Assembly (NCBI GenBank): GCA_014728435.1
Contig: WJLP01000034.1
Coordinates: forward strand, 1 to 7,356
Source: Candidatus Uhrbacteria bacterium
GTDB lineage: Bacteria; Patescibacteriota; Patescibacteriia; 2-12-FULL-60-25
DNA: 7,356 nt
Reading direction: 5' to 3'
Shown: one piece after another, positions 4,287 to 7,356 of the stretch
Position numbering within the stretch: the first letter of the stretch is position 1
Layout: each line of letters starts with the position of its first letter
Program-made: the position numbers and the translations under genes
The notes under the pieces: generated by a model
The model's database searches: none
Told to the model about the DNA's origin: nothing
The model's input: only the letters and a program-made list of their open reading frames with translations

Positions 4287-4694
4287 ATGCAGAATTTACT
4301 AACTTTAAGCTTTTGGTTTGGCCTGTATCCGCCCGCCTTAACACCCTGGGCCGCTCGCGCAATGCTGGTTATTTTCACCGCTCTGCTTATCGTCGGCATT
4401 GCCGGTAAAATTTATTCTATCAAAACCAAACTCGAAAAATGGACCCGTCGCGCAATAGATAAAGCATCGGCAATGCTCATCACCATGGGCGTGCTGGGCC
4501 TCCTGCTTTTCCTTTTCTCTTACCAACAAATACCCGTCTTATCCATACGCGTCGGTTACATAATCTGGCTCATCATCTTGGGTATCTGGATCTACTTTTT
4601 ATACAAATTCATCTACATCGAGATCCCTAAACAGCGCAAACTCAAAGAAGCTCGTGAGCATGTCGACAAATGGTTGCCCAAGCCAAAACGCTAA
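4287..4694 (+). CDS. Hypothetical three-helix membrane protein
   Basis: A 135-aa protein from the ATG at 4287. An in-frame TTG at 4248 would add 13 residues but lacks any SD, and its N-terminus looks less like a start. Hydrophobic segments lie at about residues 24-43, 61-79 and 90-111. The loop between helices 1 and 2 is basic (KTKLEKWTRR), and the C-terminal tail is strongly basic (KQRKLKEAR and ending PKPKR), so these parts are predicted to be cytoplasmic. The tail could touch nucleic acid or acidic lipid, but that is speculation. I do not recognise the family. Gaps to its neighbours are 46 and 37 nt, with no terminator visible, so it is probably co-transcribed with the methyltransferase and the YraN-like gene. 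Confidence 0.7.
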   Translation: MQNLLTLSFWFGLYPPALTPWAARAMLVIFTALLIVGIAGKIYSIKTKLEKWTRRAIDKASAMLITMGVLGLLLFLFSYQQIPVLSIRVGYIIWLIILGIWIYFLYKFIYIEIPKQRKLKEAREHVDKWLPKPKR

Positions 4695-4731
4695 TACGTT
4701 CTTCACGTAAATCCGATCGTGATAAACGTAT
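4694..4731 (+). promoter_or_regulatory. Hairpin filling the gap before the YraN-like start codon
   Basis: ATACGTT (4694-4700) pairs with AACGTAT (4725-4731), and inside it TCACG (4703-4707) pairs with CGTGA (4718-4722). That makes 7 bp, a 2x2 internal loop, 5 bp and a 10-nt loop. The structure ends on the base before ATG (4732) and starts on the last base of the preceding stop codon. It may limit translation initiation in the polycistronic mRNA or serve as a DNA operator; both are inference. Confidence 0.45.
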
Positions 4732-5088
4732 ATGAGTCATAATCAAATGTTAGGCAAAACCGGCGAAAACATCGCCGCTTTGTTTTTTGAAGAAAAGGGC
4801 TATACAATCATACATCGCAACTGGCGCTCCAGGGCGGGGGAGATAGATCTCATCGTCCGCAAAGGTGATGAATGGCGTTTTATTGAAGTCAAGATGAGAT
4901 CAAACACAAAATACGGCTACCCTGAAGAAGCGGTCACGGAATATAAAAGTGACAATTTCTATACTTCTATCGCTGATTTTTTAGCTAAAAATGCGCAAAT
5001 AAGCGAAGAAAATGTCCACGCTGACATTCTTGCCATCATAGTAAATGACCGCCAATTTGACATCCGCTGGATAGAGGATGGAGTCTAG
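4732..5088 (+). CDS. yraN: YraN/UPF0102 family protein, nuclease-like fold
   Basis: A 118-aa protein matching the UPF0102 pattern along its whole length. GKTGENIAALFFEEKGYTII (residues 8-27) is the family N-terminal helix. It is followed by RNWRSRAGEIDLI with E37 and D39, then FIEVKMRS with E52 and K54. Together these form the (E/D)...ExK arrangement of the PD-(D/E)xK nuclease superfamily. Members are about 110-130 aa and often annotated as putative endonucleases; the biological role is not firmly established and may involve DNA or RNA processing. The gene ends the rightward cluster, converges on queA with a 42-nt gap, and no convincing terminator is visible between them. The start at ATG 4732 has no SD and is abutted by the hairpin at 4694-4731. 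Confidence 0.85.
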   Translation: MSHNQMLGKTGENIAALFFEEKGYTIIHRNWRSRAGEIDLIVRKGDEWRFIEVKMRSNTKYGYPEEAVTEYKSDNFYTSIADFLAKNAQISEENVHADILAIIVNDRQFDIRWIEDGV

Positions 5089-5130
5089 AAAAACTTGCTA
5101 TCCGCTCTTGACCGCCTTTGGCTGTATCAG

Positions 5131-6204
5131 CTAAAAAAGAATCATCCCATCTCCAAACGAGTAAAACCTGTAATCATTATCAATTGCTTCTTGATATGCT
5201 TTGAGTACAAATTGGCGGCCGGCGTCCGCCTCGCGCATCTTGCTTTGAGCAAAAGCGGATACCAGCATTATCAAAGTTGATTCCGGTAAATGAAAATTGG
5301 TAATCATCACGTCAACAACTCTAAACTCATCCCCCGGCTTAATAAACAAATCCGTAAATCCACTGTAAGAATTAATCACATCCTTCATCGGTAATTGGTC
5401 ATCGGTAATCGGTAATTTACGAGCGGCCGCCTCTAGCGACCGAACGCTTGTCGTGCCTACCGCAACAATTCTGCCGCCGCGCTCCTTGGTCTCATTAACA
5501 AGCTTGGCGGTCTCCTCGCCAATCTCAATCCACTCTTCGTGCATTTCATGATCCTCCACGCTTTCCGCCATCACCGGCCGAAAAGTACCCAAGCCCACAT
5601 GCAAAGTCACGTATGCGATCTTCACACCTTTTTCACGCAACTTATCCATCAGCTCCGGCGTAAAATGAAACCCGGCAGTCGGTGCCGCCACTGAACCGGT
5701 CTTTTTTGCGTAAACCGTTTGATAATCATCCGCGTCGTCCGGAGCCTGTTTAACATAAGGTGGAGTCGGCACCTCGCCAAACTTCTCAGCATATTTAAAA
5801 ACCTGCTCATCAGTCACATTAAATCTGATCGCAATCGTTCCGTCTTTTTGCTTTGTAATAACTTCGGCTTTAACATCATCCTCGAAATCAATCGTATCAC
5901 CTATCTTTAACTTCTTGCCCGGCTTTGCCAATACAAACCACTTGCCATCATCAGACCTAAGCAAAAAGATCTCAAAGCTTGACTCGCTCTTTATCGCAGT
6001 CAGTCTGGCTCTAAAAACCTTGCTGTTATTCACCACCAACAAGTCGCCCGGCCTTAAATAATCACAGATATCATAAAATTTGCGATGCTCAATCCCTTGC
6101 TCGGCACAATCCAAAACCATGAGCTTGGAATGGTCTCTGGGCTTAACGGGCACTTGCGCGATCCTATCTTGGGGCAAGTTATAATAAAAATCTTTCGTTA
6201 ACAT
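5131..6204 (-). CDS. queA: S-adenosylmethionine:tRNA ribosyltransferase-isomerase (QueA)
   Basis: QueA transfers and isomerises the ribosyl part of SAM onto preQ1-modified G34 of tRNA, making epoxyqueuosine in the cytoplasm. The 357-aa product is full length and carries family blocks from end to end: FYYNLPQDRIAQVP (7-19), LLVVNNSKVFRARL (55-68), VPTPPYVK (145-152), SVAAPTAGFHFTPELM (171-186), THVG-like LHVGLGTFRPV (201-211), AVGTTSVRSLEAA (248-260), SGFTDLFIKPG (281-291), NFHLPESTLIMLVSAF (303-318) and the terminal YSFGDGMILF. The ATG at 6202-6204 is chosen over TTG at 6210, because it matches the family N-terminus and because the -10 box ends 6 nt before it, so the TTG would lie upstream of the transcript start. 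An odd stretch, KLPITDDQLPMKD (263-275), follows the RSLEAAA block and is encoded by a repeat. No other queuosine gene is in view. Confidence 0.96.
   Translation of the reverse strand: MLTKDFYYNLPQDRIAQVPVKPRDHSKLMVLDCAEQGIEHRKFYDICDYLRPGDLLVVNNSKVFRARLTAIKSESSFEIFLLRSDDGKWFVLAKPGKKLKIGDTIDFEDDVKAEVITKQKDGTIAIRFNVTDEQVFKYAEKFGEVPTPPYVKQAPDDADDYQTVYAKKTGSVAAPTAGFHFTPELMDKLREKGVKIAYVTLHVGLGTFRPVMAESVEDHEMHEEWIEIGEETAKLVNETKERGGRIVAVGTTSVRSLEAAARKLPITDDQLPMKDVINSYSGFTDLFIKPGDEFRVVDVMITNFHLPESTLIMLVSAFAQSKMREADAGRQFVLKAYQEAIDNDYRFYSFGDGMILF
5388..5418 (-). repeat. In-frame degenerate repeat inside queA
   Basis: On the plus strand ATCGGTAAT occurs at 5388-5396 and again at 5401-5409, followed by CGGTAAT (5410-5416), with TGGTC between the first two. 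It is read in frame as LPITDDQLP in QueA, in a surface region that varies among QueA proteins. The words resemble the TTGGTTATT/AATTGG words of the 2374-2412 gap. Confidence 0.55.
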
Positions 6205-6210
6205 AGCCAA

Positions 6211-6239
6211 ATACTAGTCTATAATGGAGATCTTGCCAA
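6211..6239 (-). promoter_or_regulatory. Promoter of queA
   Basis: Minus-strand -35 TTGGCA (6234-6239), exact 17-nt spacer, -10 TAGTAT (6211-6216). The queA ATG starts 6 nt after the -10, so the mRNA would begin at or next to the start codon. The -35 overlaps that of rpmE on the opposite strand. Confidence 0.75.
6220..6225 (+). promoter_or_regulatory. Second, upstream -10 for rpmE
   Basis: A consensus TATAAT on the plus strand with TTAACA (6198-6203, five of six matches) 16 nt upstream. It would start near 6232 and give rpmE a leader of about 39 nt without an SD. It overlaps the queA promoter spacer, so use of one may exclude the other. Confidence 0.5.
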
Positions 6240-6243
6240 GTCC
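6230..6243 (-). repeat. 14-bp shared divergent -35 element, copy 2
   Basis: Minus-strand GGACTTGGCAAGAT, identical over 14 bases to 485-498. As at the tRNA pair it holds the -35 boxes of two divergent promoters: TTGGCA for queA and TTGCCA for rpmE. Confidence 0.7.
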
Positions 6244-6261
6244 CGCAACTTCTGGTATCGT
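6233..6261 (+). promoter_or_regulatory. Promoter of rpmE
   Basis: -35 TTGCCA (6233-6238), exact 17-nt spacer ending in TGG, -10 TATCGT (6256-6261), then 9 nt to the ATG at 6271. The 9-nt gap matches that at 2439 and 3369. The -10 is imperfect, and the TATAAT at 6220-6225 is an alternative. Confidence 0.6.
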
Positions 6262-6270
6262 ACACGCGTT

Positions 6271-6573
6271 ATGAAAGCAGACATCCATCCGGAATACCAC
6301 AAAGACGCAAAAATCAACTGCGCCTGTGGTAATGTCATCACTGTTGGCTCAACCGTGCCCGAAATCCACATTGAGCTGTGTTCTAATTGCCATCCTTTTT
6401 ATACGGGCAAAAAGGTTTTGGTAGACACTGAAGGCCGTGTAGAAAAATTCCAGGCCAAGCAAAAAGCCAAGAAAGAACAAGTGCAAACCAAGAAGCAAAA
6501 GGCCGAAAAGCGCGCGGCCGCCCGCGAAGAAAAGAAAAAAGCCAAACAAGCCGACCTCATCGTCGAAGCTTAA
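6271..6573 (+). CDS. rpmE: Large-subunit ribosomal protein bL31, zinc type, with Lys-rich tail
   Basis: The first 60 residues match bL31: MKADIHPEYH start, then C17 and C19 (INCACGNVITVGST) and C37 and C40 (ELCSNCHPFYTGKK). These four cysteines form the zinc site of the C+ type, followed by the GRVEKF block. bL31 bridges the large subunit to the head of the small subunit. The protein is 100 aa, about 30 longer than E. coli bL31 (70 aa). The extra C-terminal part from about residue 62 is rich in Lys, Ala, Gln and Glu (e.g. KKQKAEKRAAAREEKKKAK) and likely forms a single basic helix that could reach rRNA. It starts without an SD, is divergent from queA, and is followed by a large-loop terminator and prfA, an arrangement seen in many bacteria. 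Confidence 0.95.
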   Translation: MKADIHPEYHKDAKINCACGNVITVGSTVPEIHIELCSNCHPFYTGKKVLVDTEGRVEKFQAKQKAKKEQVQTKKQKAEKRAAAREEKKKAKQADLIVEA

Positions 6574-6580
6574 ATATTTT

Positions 6581-6675
6581 AAAATACTCCGCAGGCGTCA
6601 AATGTCTAACGTCAAAGTCTAAAAACACATTTAGGCTCAAGACGTGGACGTCTAACGTCATTCGGAGTATTTTTT
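6581..6675 (+). terminator. Terminator of rpmE with a 71-nt repeat-bearing loop
   Basis: AAAATACTCCG (6581-6591) pairs perfectly over 11 bp with CGGAGTATTTT (6663-6673), followed by more T. The loop of 71 nt is far larger than usual. It contains two copies of GTCTAACGTCA (6604-6614 and 6650-6660), the partial words GCGTCAAA and AGTCTAAA, and the small palindrome GACGTGGACGTC (6641-6652). It looks like a normal terminator into whose loop a repeat was inserted or expanded. Confidence 0.65.
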
Positions 6676-6698
6676 ATTTATAGATTAGTCGCTATCAG

Positions 6699-6720
6699 CT
6701 AATTGCTAATAGCTAGTAAT
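6699..6720 (+). repeat. AT-rich word repeat before prfA
   Basis: CTAATTGCTA (6699-6708) is identical to 3630-3639 ahead of the methyltransferase gene, and is continued by ATAGCTAGTAAT. Variants of the word GCTAAT/GCTAT recur from 6691 on. Confidence 0.45.
6704..6712 (+). promoter_or_regulatory. Possible extended -10 promoter of prfA
   Basis: TGC-TAATAG followed after 11 nt by the prfA ATG, the same geometry as TGC-TATTTT before the methyltransferase gene. There is no clear -35 and no SD. Confidence 0.35.
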
Positions 6721-6723
6721 GTT

Positions 6724-7356
6724 ATGAACCTCCAAGACGAATTAAGTTTAGCCAAGAAAAAACTTGAAGAACTCGAGTCTCAATTGGCTCAACCGGAAAT
6801 AATAGCCGACCAGAGCAAACTAAAAGAAGTTTCGCGTGCTTATAATTTGGCCAAACATACCGTCGCCAAAGGCGAGGCCTATGATCGCGCCCAAAAAAAT
6901 CTTGCCGAAGCCAATGAAACTTTAAAATCAGACGATGCGGATATGCGCGAACTGGCTGAGGCTGAACTCCCCGGCTTGGACGAAGCTTTGGAGCAAACCA
7001 AAGAAGAATTCGAACTCGCGCTCGTCCCGCCCGGTCCGCATGACGGAGCCAATGCCATCATCGAAATTCGTGCCGGCGTGGGTGGCGAGGAAGCCGCCAT
7101 CTTCGCGGCCGACCTTTTCCGCATGTACGCGCGCTATGCCGAACGCAAGGGCTGGAAGGCTAACATTATCTCCCAATCCGAGGCCGAGCAAGGCGGTTAT
7201 AAAGAAATTGTGCTAAACATAAACGGCGACGGCGCGTACGGCCTGCTCAAATACGAAATGGGCGTGCATCGGGTTCAACGCGTACCGGTTACCGAAAAGC
7301 AAGGCAGGGTGCACACCTCGGCCGCTTCGGTCGCCGTCTTGCCCGAACTCGAAGAA
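6724..7356 (+). CDS. prfA: Peptide chain release factor 1, C-terminus beyond right edge
   Basis: The first 211 residues of RF1, which recognises UAA and UAG stops and triggers release of the finished protein. A coiled-coil-like, Glu/Lys-rich N-terminal domain (1-100) is followed by the conserved IIEIRAGVGGEEAAIFAAD block (112-130), which opens the core domain. Next comes the stop-codon recognition block GVHRVQRVPVTE (180-191), whose P-x-T tripeptide at 188-190 is the RF1 form; RF2 has SPF. RVHTSAASVAVLPE (195-208) also matches RF1. The catalytic GGQ loop, expected about 30-40 residues further on, lies past the window edge. ATG 6724 is preceded by no SD, and the frame has no alternative start of better quality nearby. 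It follows rpmE, separated by a terminator, so it probably has its own promoter. Confidence 0.95.
   Translation, partial: MNLQDELSLAKKKLEELESQLAQPEIIADQSKLKEVSRAYNLAKHTVAKGEAYDRAQKNLAEANETLKSDDADMRELAEAELPGLDEALEQTKEEFELALVPPGPHDGANAIIEIRAGVGGEEAAIFAADLFRMYARYAERKGWKANIISQSEAEQGGYKEIVLNINGDGAYGLLKYEMGVHRVQRVPVTEKQGRVHTSAASVAVLPELEE

Noticed and set aside
5089..5130. Terminator between the convergent YraN-like and queA genes
   Set aside because: Only 4-bp stems (GCTG/CAGC) without a properly placed T run on either strand.
1..7356. Insertion sequence, prophage, CRISPR array or toxin-antitoxin pair
   Set aside because: No transposase, integrase, regularly spaced repeats or paired small genes of that type are visible on either strand.

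Overview
The window reads like a chromosomal segment of a small-genome bacterium, most probably a Patescibacteria/CPR lineage (Parcubacteria-like). The clues are short, tightly packed housekeeping genes mixed with small hypothetical membrane proteins, tRNA genes with encoded CCA, start codons that mostly lack a Shine-Dalgarno sequence and sit just downstream of a -10 box, and word-like AT-rich repeats in the gaps. This placement is inference; no 16S or phylogenetic marker was compared.

Layout. Positions 1-252 (minus) hold the start of a membrane protein that runs off the left edge. Positions 360-609 hold two divergent tRNA genes, Leu(GAG) on minus and Val(UAC) on plus, fired from back-to-back promoters whose -35 boxes overlap; each gene has its own terminator. 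Positions 640-779 hold no recognisable gene. Positions 780-2363 (minus) form one self-contained unit: consensus promoter, short Ile-rich leader ORF, leader RNA with mutually exclusive antiterminator and terminator pairings, then an ATP-grasp ligase-like gene and its terminator. Positions 2421-5088 (plus) carry a metallo-beta-lactamase-fold hydrolase (RNase Z type), an 81-aa membrane protein, a class I SAM methyltransferase, a three-helix membrane protein and a YraN/UPF0102 protein. Then queA (minus, 5131-6204) converges on that cluster and is divergent from rpmE (bL31, 6271-6573), which is followed by a large-loop terminator and prfA (RF1), cut by the right edge.

Themes. Most of the recognisable genes serve translation: tRNA supply, probable tRNA 3' processing, queuosine modification of tRNA, ribosomal protein bL31 and peptide-chain release. 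Two gene pairs (tRNA-Leu/tRNA-Val and queA/rpmE) are driven by the same promoter design, in which a shared 14-bp element supplies overlapping -35 boxes for both directions with exactly 17-nt spacers.

The most striking candidate system is the leader of the ATP-grasp gene. It has the hallmarks of ribosome-mediated attenuation: an SD-preceded leader ORF with four Ile codons, two nested long-range pairings, and a strong intrinsic terminator just ahead of the structural gene's ribosome binding site. The substrate of the ligase is unknown.
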